DNA of 64,000 nucleotides from Mermis nigrescens (Eukaryota; Nematoda; Enoplea; Mermithida; Mermithidae): NCBI GenBank assembly GCA_036768485.1, contig JAVLUZ010000397.1, positions 5,402 to 69,401 on the forward strand, read 5' to 3'. The translations under genes were made by a program, and so were the position numbers. The notes under the pieces were generated by a model. That model did not search any database. It was given only the letters and a program-made list of their open reading frames with translations, and was not told the DNA's origin. Numbering within the stretch: the first letter of the stretch is position 1; every line of letters begins with the position of its first letter. Positions 24,164 through 35,335 of the stretch are shown here, one piece after another.

Positions 24164-24948
24164 CTAGCAAAGAAAAATGCTCCGATGGAACAAAAAAGAT
24201 GAATATACTTGGAATTGGGGATTATTAACGATGTAAAAGGAGGGGACTAGGAAGCATCTACCTAAAGTCGCAAAATCTGCTAAAAATCACACTTTCTCTA
24301 AGCAACGCAAAAATCGAAGTATATTCTGCGGTCAACACATTAGAATAAATATTTAACCATAAAAATGATTGAAAAAGCAGCACGTTAGCTATGCAGCAGC
24401 TATGGGAAATGATATCGAGTAACAGTCTTTCTAAGCCAATTGAATGAAATAGCAAACATTGATGCATCCGAAACAATTGCAAGAATTATTGGTTCAAAAT
24501 AGTAGGAAACGCGTGAGTTGACTTGAAACAGACTAAATGTAGGTACACTAGCATGCCCGTAACGATTGTGTGCACTACATTCGGCCCCTGCTTTGCTTGC
24601 TATAATGCTCATAGCAAAATAAAACAACTTTAAATACAATACCTCTAATTTTTCTTTCAATCAGGATACGAAGCTAGTCAGTGTTGCTACTTGCCAGCAA
24701 TTTAGAAAAAGGAAACATTATAGATTTCGTTTATTATCTGAAATTTTGAAAATTATTTAAAAAAGACACTTTTTAGAGGCCGCAGAATATACTTCGATTT
24801 TTTGCGTTGCTTAGAGAAAGTGTGATTTTTTGCGGATTTTGCGACTTTAGGTAGATTCTTCCTAGTCCCCTCCTTTTACATCCTTAATAATCCACAATTC
24901 CAAGTATATTCATCTTTTTTGTTCCATCGGAGCATTTTTCTTTGCTAG
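24164..24948 (+). repeat. Inverted tail module of the Helitron-like family
   Basis: The two ends, CTAGCAAAGAAAAATGCTCC and its inverted copy ending CTTTGCTAG, pair for about 170 bp. Related modules are 16950-17715, 43928-44693 and 61310-61985. Alone it looks like a MITE, but in each copy one end coincides with the tail of a Helitron-like unit. Confidence 0.7.
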
Positions 24949-25039
24949 TTAATGAATATATTTGGCATATAGTCGCAGATTTTCCAAATAGCTTGGCTGA
25001 GTTGACTGAAAATGCTCGAAAATTTATGGACATTGCGGA
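24949..25039 (+). pseudogene. Harbinger transposase relic, continuation
   Basis: The frame leaving 18691 continues here through IVADFPNSLAELTENARKF to an AEIP motif that in HARBI1-like proteins precedes the first catalytic region. The coding relic ends at the terminal inverted repeat (25040), so the DDE domain is deleted. Confidence 0.75.
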
Positions 25040-25375
25040 AATCCCGTCTAAGAAACTCCTAGGAACACTCCTAAAGTTACTTCTAAAATTACTCCTAATT
25101 AGGAGTCTAAGAGTGAAGAGTTTACTCCTAGAAACCATGAAAAATTTACTCCTAGGTTAGGAGTAAGTGGTGCAACCCGATTTAGGAGACTCCTGAGCCA
25201 GGAGTAAATTTGCTATACTCCTAACTCCTACACTCCTAGTTTGGTGCAATGGACCCTTAATCATCAGCATTATCTTTTTTAAACAAGGCAACCCTACCTT
25301 ATGTAAACAGACCAAATGTTTTCAGTGTAAACCATATTCAACTACTGGGTGTTAAGAAACACTTACAGTCCGTTT

Positions 25376-25588
25376 CGTTAAGCTTTGAGGTTTTTGGAAA
25401 AATTTAAAGTGACTACAAAAGTGTTTTAAACCAGTCTGGTTACTTATATATTCTATAGTGTACCGAGTCAAACAGAGACGTATGCCGTGGTCAAGCCGCA
25501 TTACTGCATCGAAATTTTAAATGACTTTTGTAGCCCGATTCTTGCAGATAAATTTGAAAGAAAACCCCAAAGATAAATGAAGCAGACT
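25376..25588. mobile_element. 213-bp MITE, TA-flanked
   Basis: Starts CAGTCCGTTTCGTTAAG and ends with an inverted relative (ATGAAGCAGACTA). TA lies at 25374-25375 and 25589-25590. Partial relatives are at 17259-17405 and 26414-26575. Confidence 0.7.
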
Positions 25589-26120
25589 ATAAATTTGTAA
25601 TCATCACGTTATGGAGAACATTTTGAAAAAATTCACGTTTTGCAACGCTCTGGAAGTAAAGTGAATTTTTTGTGTATACTTTAAACCATTACAATGGCTC
25701 CGTAGTGCAAACTTCGCATGACTACCGGGTGTAGCGGAAAGTTAAAGTCAGTTTCGTAATTCTGACGTTACGCATAACATTTTGTAAAAAATTAAGCTTC
25801 TGCAATGCTTTGGAAATGATGATAATTTTCAGCGTACACTTTACACAACTAATGGGTGTAAAGGAAACACACAGTCAGATTCGTAATCCTGATGTTGTGC
25901 AGAACATTTTGAAAAAATTTAGCTTTAGCAACGCTAGTTAATTTTTAGTGTAAAGCTTACACAAATACTGAATGAAGAAAAATTTTACTGTCGGAATTTT
26001 AAAAATTTATTTGTTTGCAGTAAAACTCTACACGCTGTTTACTAATCAGGTTACATGTAAAAAAAACTAAAAAACAGCAGGGAATTTTCAATTATTTATC
26101 ATTCGCGAAATTGACTACAG

Positions 26121-27099
26121 GCCTGGATTTTCAAAACATTTGGTGCCTTGCGCTGCTTACATTAAACGTTATTCGATGAAATTTTGATATACGTAAATAA
26201 AGTTTATTTTACGAAACCTTGTGCATCAAAATCAGTGTTTAGCGTTTGAGATAATTAGACAATCTACAGTAATAAAACTTTGCGCAGTTAAATTTCAGAT
26301 ACGTATCAATTACTGTATATCATTATTGTTGCTTCTGTTTAATCGCTTTTGTAATCAATTCACACTATTTAGAAAATTGTAATTCATGCATAAGGTTTCG
26401 TGAAATATATAGACTATCGCCCGTTTCATTTAAGATTGAGTTTCCAAATATTCTAAAGTGAGTAAAATAGAGACGCATATCATGACGCATTACCGTACCA
26501 TAATTTATACCACTTTTTTAGCTTGATTCTTGCGGATAAATTTAAATGAAATTTACAATAAATTCTGAATTTTCGGACAAACGTTATTCAAATATTATCC
26601 CGTCCATAAGCAAATAGCGAAAAACACCAGTTTGTACACAATGAACGTCTTTTCAGGATTGTTTTAGGCACTTCTCAGAAAATTTGGAAAAGGAAGTGCC
26701 CCTGTTAGGAAATTCTGAATCCAACACTCAACTTTCTTCTCTTAGCAATCTTTAGCAGATGTAAACTTATAATTTAAGCATTTGCTTAAGATGAATTTTA
26801 CTAGACACAAGTTTCTATTTGGCTCACTACATGTTAAGGCTAATATTTTGACAAATATTTACTGTATTCACAAGGACGAAACGAAATGATGATAGTTGTG
26901 CAGCCGGGTTGCCGATTCGGGAGTTTTCCCCATTTTGGGGGCGTTTGAGGCCGCTAAGGGCATTTTTTTACCCATTATTTTTTTTTCGCTCATGCTTAAT
27001 CATTGATTAAAGAATTTTATCCAGTTTGAGGTGAAAATTTGGGTTTTTTGACAACAGCATTTGGCAGCCCTAGCTAGCTGTGACATGATGATGACCTAT
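26121..27099. other. Non-coding, with a degenerate MITE at 26414-26575
   Basis: 26414-26575 resembles 25376-25588 (CCCGTTTCATTTAAGATTG start, AAATGAAATTTACA end). The rest is AT-rich and featureless. Confidence 0.45.
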
Positions 27100-28260
27100 G
27101 CCATGATGGTTGCAGTCACTGGCGCACTGGCGTAGCCAGTGGGAAGAGGGAAATCCCCAACCCCCTTGTGAAAATTTCGACATGTTTTAGAACTGGGCAA
27201 TATGCTTCCATCACACTGTTCTGCGACGTAAAATCGAAAAATTCGGCGCTTCGCGCCGATTTCTTCTATCTTTTGACAGTTTATCGTTTTAGTACAGGAG
27301 AAGCAAAAAAATTAGCGCTTCGCGCGCATTATACTCGTTTTTTCGTCAAAAACGTAAATAAATTAATTTTTTATTGCTTAAATAATGCATGCAGGAAGAT
27401 GTGAAAAGTCAAAAAACAGGTTATTTAACGGTCCCCCATTTTTAGGGCATAAGTAAAAGAAGGCGCTGGCGCACATTGGTAAAAGGTGGCGCTGGCATTG
27501 GCCCCTCCCTGGCCCTCGCCAACTGGGTAAAAGATGGCGCTTGCCCTGGCCTTTGCCAACTGGGTAAAGGGTGGCGCTGGCCCTGGCTCTCGACAACTGG
27601 GTAAAAGGTGGCGCCACCGTTTTTCCCAGCGATTTGGTTGACATAGACCAGACCCAAAATCTTTTTCCACTTTTTTCCACCTTTTTTGGAGGTCTAAAAA
27701 CATTAAAAATAGAGCGCCTGGGTTGAAAAATCAGTGTTTTTTAAGTAGAAAATCCTATGTACACATGCAATAGCGGTGTTTGATGCACTTTTTGTGCAAA
27801 AAATTTCGCCCTCTACAAGAAATATCACGATCAGTATACGTTATTTCTGTTGAAACTTGAATTTCCTTCCTTCAATAAAGCATTTCGACCAATTCTGAAG
27901 TCGCTTTTGACAATTAAGACTATAATTTATCGAATGGCGCGAAGCGCCAGAAAATTTTGAAATTTTAGCTTTCTAAAACGCATTTTTGCATTACAAAAAC
28001 TAACCAAATCCGTGCAGAAGGTAAGGATTTTCAATCGTAGTGAAGTCATAGGACCAGATTGTCGATAAAAATGCTGAAATTGGCGCGGCGCGGCTTAAAC
28101 ATTACTAACAAGTAAGAATTAAATCAATTCGGCGCAAGCGCCGAAAATTTTTTACAGTTTTACCTCTCTAAAACGCATTTTTGCATTACAAAAACTAACC
28201 GAATCCGTGCAGAAGATTTTTTGGCTAAACTTTACTATATATGGTGTGAACGGAAAACTT
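27100..28260. repeat. Repeat cluster with GC hairpins
   Basis: A hAT-type end-like palindrome CACTGGCGTAGCCAGTG lies at 27129. GC hairpins occur near 27241, 27314, 27935 and 28130. The blocks at 27950-28020 and 28130-28210 are imperfect direct repeats sharing CTAAAACGCATTTTTGCATT. No coding sequence. Confidence 0.55.
27462..27613. repeat. GC-rich minisatellite, 37-bp unit
   Basis: Units of AACTGGGTAAAAGGTGGCGC plus CCTGGC-rich filler repeat about 3.5 times. Two consecutive units are exactly 37 bp. The locally high GC contrasts with the AT-rich flanks. Confidence 0.8.
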
Positions 28261-28599
28261 GCAGATGTACGTGGAAAGGAACAATATTCACTGAAATGAG
28301 GAGGACATGCTTAAAGAAAGTGCGGAAAAAATTTCATGAAAAACGGACCAATATTGGTGAAGAAAGAGTTACTCAGGATTAGCTACATTAAAGTGAGGTA
28401 TTTTACAGTTTACCAAAAATGTTCCGAATTTGAGCTGAAAACATATGTATCTGACATTTTCAAGGTCGCTGATTACGAAAAATAACTTTTACTTTACGGA
28501 AAAAAATTTTTGTTTGAAAATTTTTAAATTTGAAAAAACAATTTTTTGCATGTTCTTTCTGTCTAGATAATGTGAAAATTCAAGTTTCTGCTTAAATGA

Positions 28600-28760
28600 C
28601 GCTTAGGCTTAGGCTTAGTTTATCTGAGAAGGTGTTTTGGGCTGCTTAGGTCGAGGTCGCTCCCGCTTAGGTCGAGGTATAGATGCTTAGGTCAACGTAT
28701 AGATGCTTAGGTCGAGGTATAGATGCTCAGGTCGATGTATAGATGCTTAGGTCGACCTAA
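28600..28760. repeat. 20-bp tandem repeat with a short TTAGGC tract
   Basis: Units of GCTTAGGTCGAGGTATAGAT repeat about 5 times from about 28644. Just before it, 28603-28618 reads TTAGGC twice plus TTAG. Confidence 0.75.
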
Positions 28761-29254
28761 GTTGGGTACATGTTATTCTGCATTCCACTGTTTGAATCTT
28801 CAAATGGTTGGAACTTTAAGATAATCCGAAAATGCTGTTTGAATCGCATTTAAGTAGAAATCTTGAACTGGATGTAAACAATGCTAAAAATAGTGAGATT
28901 AAAAAAATTCTTGAAAATTTGGACAAAAAATTAAAAAAAAATTTTCTTTTATCTTGGTTTCCATGCAGTACAACTTAATTTTTTGTAATCTGCAATGTTG
29001 AAAATTGGCGAAAATCGGAAACCTTTGATAAACTGCTAAAATTCCTTAAAGTGGCTCAAAATGGTGAATGTCGAAGTATGATGTTTGAAGTACCGTAACT
29101 CTGTAAGTTTTGTATGGATTTGGTTTATTATTTTTTCCGCGTCTTTTAGTGACACAAAGTATCGTTTTTGCGCAATTGTATGGCAGTTCTGCCGGAATGG
29201 CGCAAAATCGGTTTACACCATATTCTTCAAAAACTCCGATTTTTTTTGCAGAAA
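28761..29254. other. Non-coding stretch
   Basis: AT-rich, no feature recognised. Confidence 0.45.
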
Positions 29255-29753
29255 ATTTTCCATTCTAAATGGAAATTCTGCCATTTTAAAGATATATAGG
29301 ACAAACAATTACTCATTTCGGCACAAAGCGCCGAAAATTTTTGGGAATTTCACACCTTTTTACAGTTTTTGAAAATCTTTGTACATCTTGTACACACAGA
29401 TTTTCGGGTTCTATAATATGGTACAGTAGCGATTTTAGTGTGGTAAAACCAGAGTTGTTTGACTTTTGGTAGTGTATTTTAGCTAATTTCTCGGTCTCTA
29501 AGGGAGAAGTCATTAAGAATCGTCTTAAAACGGTGCGAAGCGCCGAAAAATTTGACATTTTTCCTTTTGAAATGCAATTTCTGCCATTATAAAGATATAT
29601 AGAACACACAATTACTCATTTCGGCGCGAAGCACCGAAAATGTTTGCGAATTTCAGACTTTTTTTTGCAATTTTTGTCTTCCCAAAAATCTTTGTACATT
29701 TACAAAGACGGTCCCGATCGAGAAAAATCTTTGCCGAGTTCTAAAAAAATGCT
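29255..29753 (-). mobile_element. hAT-like hairpin family A, truncated copy
   Basis: Matches two internal units of the family and its right end (CTTTGCCGAGTTCTAAAAAA). The CAGTG end and target duplication are missing. GC hairpins lie at about 29320, 29531 and 29620. Confidence 0.65.
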
Positions 29754-31091
29754 GCCAACGACATTTTTTTGACCCAATTCCAAACAATCCGGTGGCCGGA
29801 AATGCGGTTTTGATTCAGGCGCCAATTTATGAAGAAATCCGCATTACCTGGCAGCATTTTTGCAAGATTTTTGATCGTTAAAGTGATATGTTTTGCGTGT
29901 TGGCAAATTTTTGGAATGTTATGATGATGAATAAACTTTTAAAAATAAACTGACTGAAAATTTGGCTGTGTTAATGCGAGATTTGCATGTAAATTTCGAA
30001 AATCGGCATACTAAACATCATTTCACCTACCATAACCGCCGAAAAACATTTGCAGAATGAAAAAATAGGCTGCCCTGACCTTAAAACATAACTTTGCAGC
30101 ATAAAAATCAAAAATTGCGATTCTAGAGTGAATTTTTAAAAGTGGGTTTTTTAGGACACATGGGTTTTTTTAAGGGAAATATAAGTTTTTTTTTCAAATT
30201 CTCAATTTTTTCAATTTTTTTAACAATAGCAAGAGATTAGGTTAAGATCACTACAGGGTCATATAGATGAGATGTAGCCACAATAAATGCATACTTGCAA
30301 CCGACATAATATTGCAAGCTGCAGGAGCTACACATGAAAAAGGAAAAAGTGGGTTTTTTAGAGGACAGCACTATTTGTATTAAGAAAGTCATATTATATA
30401 GGCATATTTATGCAGTTGGTAGTATCCGATCAAATGAAAGAAAGTTGCTATCAACCGGATTCAAAACGTGGACCTCTGCTGGCTCTAAAGCCCATAAATT
30501 TTATTAATCGGCTAACGCTGGTTCATTTCGATAAAGAATGCTAGGTATTCGTAATGTTTTGCATTGGTAAGCCTGCTTAATAGGCTTAGGCTTAGTATCA
30601 TAGATTGACCAAAATGTTGATGCCAGTGTTTAAAATAAGCCTGAGAGTTCGGATGGGACGAGCGGAGCGAGCAATGCTATGTACGTAACGTATATATTTA
30701 TAACATGGCTACCTTAATACATATGTGAACCAGCTACTCGTACACCAACGCCAATAAGTTATATTTATTTGCATTGCTTGCAGTTGCCTGCCTACCTATG
30801 TAAGTCGAGATTCGAGTTGCGAAATGTCTGATGAAAGCGGAAATTCATGCTTCGATGTTTAAAAAGATTGACTAAAAATTTTATCAAAACTTGACTGACA
30901 TATTCGAGATTTTTGGTAAGTAAGTTTTGAGTTTTTTCACGACTGGAGGTTGGCAACACTGGATGGTTGTCATCACCGATTTTTTCCACAGTTGAGGTAT
31001 TTCGTGAACCAGATTCCAGAATATAGAAAAATTTTCGGCTTCATTTATAATGTGGTAGATTTTTTAGTTTTCAGAAAGAAACATGAAAAAT
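29754..31091. other. Non-coding stretch
   Basis: No gene or clear repeat seen. A short (TTAGGC)-like run at 30588 is probably chance. Confidence 0.45.
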
Positions 31092-31099
31092 AGGGTAGG

Positions 31100-31760
31100 C
31101 AGGCCCGTACTGTAGGATTTTGTTTTGAGGAGTGGGGCACGACCAAATTTCTTTTAAACTATGTTTGTATGGCGGGACCAAAGGATTGATTTTAGTCAGC
31201 AAATTTTGCTACCCGGATACCTTATATATGGTGAGAATCCAATGGTAACCATCTCTTTTCTTGCCGGAGGGGGCTCTGGGGTGGTGCGCTCAAGCGCCTT
31301 CAGCCGAGTCCGGGGCAGAGTCCTGGAAAATTTCTTAAGAAGAGTACTTCAATTTCCAGTTGTGACGTTAAATTTTATACAAAATCAGCTGACTCACGGT
31401 TCTGAATTCACCCTGAAAATGGTCAAAACTCTTGAGCAAATTTGTAATCATCGCAAAAATATTGCTGTGATTCTTGCTTCTTAAACAAATCTTATGTTCC
31501 GCATAAAACTTGTACAGAAAAAAAGAAAAAAATTATATTTTGCATTACACTATGCTATTTTATTTTCCTTGCGACTTTGTTTTTCCCTTGTGTGTTTTCC
31601 GATTAAAGTATTAGTATTAGTATTAAAATACGATTTAGGTTGCAAAGAGACTAATTTTTGCGATTTTGGCTAAAAAAGCAAGAAGTAAAGGAAAAATTGT
31701 TCTCAGATATCATTTCAGAGGGGGAGCACGCGCCTTCTTGTCTCCCTGAATACGGGCCTA
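31100..31760. mobile_element. hAT-like non-autonomous element, local family D, 661 bp
   Basis: Starts CAGGCCCGTACTG and ends GAATACGGGCCTA (inverted). Flanking octamers AGGGTAGG (31092-31099) and AGGGTAAG (31761-31768) agree at 7 of 8. The interior module GGGGTGGTGCGCTCAAGCGC (31274) is shared with 43525. Related end at 59524. The open frame 31161-31484 inside shows no protein signature. Confidence 0.75.
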
Positions 31761-31768
31761 AGGGTAAG

Positions 31769-33135
31769 TAGAAAATGTAAAAAAATTGGGTTTTGGTTAC
31801 GTGTGTTTGTACCAAATCGTCAGGAAGAAAACGGTGGACTTGCCAACTTAGTTGCCATCTCGTTTATATGGCTGGTGATTTTATTCCTTTTGCTACATAT
31901 TTCGGTTTGGTTCGATGTTTCGCCCCTGCATAAAGATTTCTTGCTTAATTTCTCATAACCTACCCATCTATTTTTAAAAAGTAGTCTGCCTTATGAAACA
32001 AAATTCTGAATACGGAACTTTTTTCATGCCAGAATCAATAAAGAATGCCTATAACGTACGGGCTGTAGATCTTTTCGTTGATTTCATTTTATCCACTTAT
32101 TTTTAATATCCGGATAATTTTATATTTTGTTTTAAATGTCTTAAGTCGAATCCGCGTCTTTTTTAATGGATGATATTTTGGAAACTACATAAATTACTTA
32201 TAACCTAATGCGAAACACTATGAAATGACATCGGGAGGAGGGCGCAACCAAGATATTTCATAGACATTTGTGGGGGCAGAGAATGAATTTCAAGAAAATT
32301 GTTCACGATCACATGCTGTCTAAAACAATGCTATATTGTCCTATTTGCGCCAAATTTCTTTTGCAAAAGTGCATCTAGAGTAGACTCCAGAATACTTACC
32401 TACTGAAATAGTTTGTATTACAGAACATGATTTGATATTGTGGTTGCAATTGCTCATTGAGTCTGGTAGGCATATACATATTTATTAGATGTCATTACAT
32501 TGTGAATTTAATTAAATATAAACTCAAGAAAGATAATTTTATTTTTCAATAAAAACTGCTAGCTTGTTCATAAATACGTCATTTTTTGCATAAAACCTGT
32601 TAGAGACGAAAGAGGCAGCGCAAAATATGCTTTATGTACGCTATATGAAGATGAATTTTATGTATTTAAACTGCGCGCATGTTTTCCAGTCGAAAGAACG
32701 AATACAATTTTTTGTGTGTACGCCGACATTAAGTCGACTTTAGATCGACCGCTTCAGAGAGCGTTTTAGAAATCAAAAGTTTTGTGAGTTGCGCTCCTCA
32801 TGCAATTCTAAGGCTTGAGCTTGACATAAAACAGTAGCATCCTATATTATCTACACACTAGTGTTCAACTCTTTATGCTTTACTAGCTATTAAGATGTAG
32901 GAACCTTTTTGTAAAATGCAAGTTCGTATGCAGAATTTTCTTTCAGCGGAGGCGACAACTTTAGAAGTCAAATATTGTGGGAACCATTAGCAGATAGGCG
33001 AAAGATATCTCATCATCCAGTCCATGAACAGTTTCCTGAGTTTTGTTTTTGCTTTCGATTTTTGAGCATTAGAAAGAAAAACAAAATAAACATATCAAAA
33101 CGCCTTTTTACTTTAATGTAGGTACTTATTTATAA
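31769..33135. other. Upstream region of the AKAP1-like gene
   Basis: AT-rich with no repeat recognised and no clear TATA or initiator. It may hold the promoter and 5' UTR. Confidence 0.4.
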
Positions 33136-33146
33136 AATTTTTGCAG
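33136..33146 (+). promoter_or_regulatory. Likely 3' splice site in the 5' UTR of the AKAP1-like gene
   Basis: AATTTTTGCAG, a good acceptor, lies 46 bp before the start codon. It could end a 5' UTR intron or, if the host uses it, be a spliced-leader site. Confidence 0.45.
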
Positions 33147-33192
33147 CTCAAAGACTGACGTAGCGTTATATGCGCATTGGTTTTACATTGTT

Positions 33193-33936
33193 ATGCCATT
33201 GCGTGACCATCAGAGGGCAGCTTTTGCGATAATCGGTGGTATTTCCTTAGTCGCTCTGATTTACATTACACACAGTAAGAGGAAGAAGCGTAAAGCCGCG
33301 CTAAAGCGTGCCGAAACGGAAACGGATAACGATAGCGCGACGATGCTAGTTGATACCCGTGATATGGCTTCATCGATAAAGCAATCGGATACGATGCCGT
33401 CTTTTTCAGCCAATCGACGTTCCTCGATGAATCGAGGCGGTAGGAAAAACTTTCGCGCTTTGAACCGCAATAAGCCCAAATCCGCCGACCCCGCAGCCAC
33501 TTGCGAGACGGATTCTGATTATTCTTATCTACGAGCTGATAGATTAATTGCGGAGTTCAGCCATGGTTTAAATGGATCTAGTACTAACGGCACTGATACG
33601 TCGACAGATCATTCTGTTGTCGGAGAAGTAAACAGCGATTTCGTCGAATCAGCCGCAGAAACTCGTCAACTTGAACCAACAACCAGTTGTCTTCACGATT
33701 CAGAAAAATTGGACAATATCAAAGTTGACCTTAGTTGCTCGACCATTGCACATTCGGTTAATTACGACGATGAACTTTGCTCAGCTAGCTGCGCGACTTC
33801 GCTCGATCGACGATTAAAAAATGATGGAGATAAGCTCAATGCGCAAAGTCCATCGCTGGATTGTACAAGCGAAGTGAGTCGTTCAATATATACGCTTATT
33901 ACTAGAGCTGTATTGGAGCCACCTGCTTATACCGGG
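33193..33936 (+). CDS. AKAP1: AKAP1-like protein, exon 1 (N-terminal anchor and PKA-binding region)
   Basis: The first coding exon of a protein related to AKAP1, which anchors protein kinase A and RNA at the mitochondrial outer membrane. Residues 9-28 form one hydrophobic segment (FAIIGGISLVALIYIT), followed at once by a Lys/Arg cluster (KRKKRKAALKR), the pattern of a mitochondrial outer-membrane signal anchor. Residues about 45-225 are Ser/Asn/Asp-rich and probably disordered. The last 22 residues contain an amphipathic helix (VSRSIYTLITRAVLE) resembling RII-subunit-binding helices. The ATG at 33193 is the first in the frame after the acceptor at 33146. The donor is GGG|GTGATT at 33937. The frame stays open 6 more codons into a G-rich repeat, which I read as intron. 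Phase 0 end matches exon 2. Confidence 0.8.
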
Positions 33937-35335
33937 GTGATTCTGGGGGGGGGCTGAAATTATAAAATGCCTTTATGGGGTCCAAAAATGATAGGTACGC
34001 GTCATAAACATCGTTTTTCAACATTTCTGACGATGCTCTATCTTTCTAGAGCATAAAAAACAAAAGAATTCCTAAAAAATCAAAAAAGTTTGAACAAATT
34101 GAACAAAATATAGTCAAAACATGAGTATAATGGCGCGAAGCGCCGAAAATTCCGCACTTTTGAGCAAATACAGTGCCGCTCAAAAGTTTAAACACCCCTA
34201 TAGGTTACGTTACGCCTTATTGTTTAAGCAGTCAATTACCACCGTATTCGGTTGTCTGCATGCACTATTAACTTCTTGGTATTTTCTGAAATGAAAAATC
34301 GAAATATCGTATTTATTTCGCGCTCCAACCAAATCTTTATACACACAAAAGGTCAAAAAATGTCCATATTTTTGATAAAAAACAACCTTGTTTTTATCCA
34401 AGCTTAATCAAATAAATCGGTCCATGAGACTTTATGGCTGTAATCAAAATTTAATCAGTCTACAAAAAAGTCAACGATTATTCTTCCTAGGCGATCTATC
34501 AAAGAATACAAATAATGATGTTAAGCATGGAGGAGGCGGACCAATTTTAGTGTGGGGGGTACGTTTGTTTCACTTGAAATTTGGTTTCCGTCCTAAAATA
34601 CCCAAATTGTACTGCAAATCAGTTACTTTAATTTTTTGGGGGAACATCTAATAATGCCCTGTTCTAAAGCTCAGCACTATCAAATAAAGAATGAGTGTCA
34701 GCGTCACTAAAAGACAATAATTCGATACAAGAAGCAGACGTGAGAATGAAATATTTTACTCAAAAAGGAATTAACACGTGTTTCCTATCATGTCTAAAAT
34801 CTGATTGAAACTTCTTGCATTATAAAAAAGACAGATTAAGAAAAATCTTCACCGAAAATCAAAAGAATAATTAAAAGAGAGCTAAAATGAATGTTTGAAA
34901 TTCGTTGAGAGTGAATAAACCTGAAAAAATAGCGTATTTTTTGTACATGCCTTTCCAGACCACTGTTGATGAGGTGGTCTCACTCGCTTCTAAAGTACCT
35001 AAATGCATGAAATTATTTTAGAAATTTAAATGAAAGTCGCTTCAATCATTTTAAATCCATTTTATTCCTGTTAGTACAGAAAAACAGTCAATAAATGCTG
35101 AATTGCGATCTCACAAAGGGGTGCCTAAACGTTTGGCACTGTAGAAGATAGCTAAAAATGCATGAAAAGCATCTTTTCGATAAATTTTAGATAATTTTTG
35201 GGAAATTTCGAAAAATCGCTTATCCTGGGGGAGGGTGAAAAAAATTGTGGGGGAAGGTGAAAAAAATTGTGGGGGAAGGTGAAAGTTTTGCTGGGGGTTG
35301 AAAAACCCATTTAAACCCCAAGATCATGCATGGAT
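33937..35335 (+). repeat. Repeat family E copy at the start of intron 1
   Basis: From 33937 the sequence matches 36750-36960 and 40860-41050: a GATTCTGGGGGG-like start, AGGTACGCGTCA (34002) and CTATCTTTCTAGAGCATA (34038). It contains a GC hairpin at 34131 and ends near a CATGCATGG at 35325. A separate insert of unrelated sequence (about 34170-35130) splits it. No target duplication found. Confidence 0.55.

Larger units (their letters stand above)
18692..24948 (+). mobile_element. Helitron-like non-autonomous element T1, 6257 bp
   Basis: It starts TC after an A (18691) and ends CTAG before a T (24949), as Helitrons do, with no target duplication. Removing it brings the transposase relic on both sides back into one frame, which fixes the boundaries. 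The head carries the palindrome-like GGTAGCGCGTTAGCGC. The body is a series of degenerate repeats with TTTACACT and GTGTAAAG motifs. Near the end lies segment X (about 24060-24163) and an inverted copy of the tail. No Rep/helicase ORF. A strong hairpin just before CTAG is not evident, so the class call rests on termini and target. Confidence 0.75.
18088..25257 (+). mobile_element. PIF/Harbinger-type element with about 220-bp terminal inverted repeats
   Basis: 18088-18310 and 25040-25257 are inverted repeats that begin GGGCCCCATTGCACC and GGGTCCATTGCACC and are rich in (T)AGGAGT motifs. Between them are two parts of a Harbinger transposase relic, interrupted by a Helitron-like element. The right flank keeps TTA, the usual 3-bp Harbinger target. 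The related copy at about 44794 shows the uninterrupted site. The DDE catalytic region is absent, so it is a deletion derivative. Confidence 0.8.
16950..26120 (-). mobile_element. Helitron-like element H0, degenerate host of the nested cluster
   Basis: It is recognised by similarity to other copies. The tail end is at about 16950 (GAGCAAAATGCACCGATGGA), the inverted tail at about 17530-17715, segment X at 17973-18087, body repeats at 25260-26060 and head-like remnants near 26030-26120. X and the body are separated by the Harbinger-type element 18088-25257. MITEs are inserted at about 17004-17145, 17717-17970 and 25376-25588. Both termini are degraded (no CTRR tail, no TC head), so the limits are approximate. 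No Rep/helicase coding. Confidence 0.55.

Noticed and set aside
24164..24948. Free-standing MITE with 170-bp terminal inverted repeats
   Set aside because: In the copies at 24164, 43928 and 61310 one end coincides with the tail of a Helitron-like unit, and the flanks of T1 show A/T insertion of the whole unit.
27378..27703. Three overlapping minus-strand open frames of 71-100 codons
   Set aside because: They come from the 37-bp GC-rich minisatellite.
28603..28618. Interstitial nematode-type telomere repeat (TTAGGC)n
   Set aside because: Only two full units, next to a GCTTAGG minisatellite; too short to use for taxonomy.
31161..31484. 107-codon open frame
   Set aside because: It lies within a family D element and has no protein signature.
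33937..33957. Extension of AKAP1 exon 1 by six codons to a stop
   Set aside because: It runs into a G-rich repeat; the donor at 33937 gives the phase needed by the KH exon.
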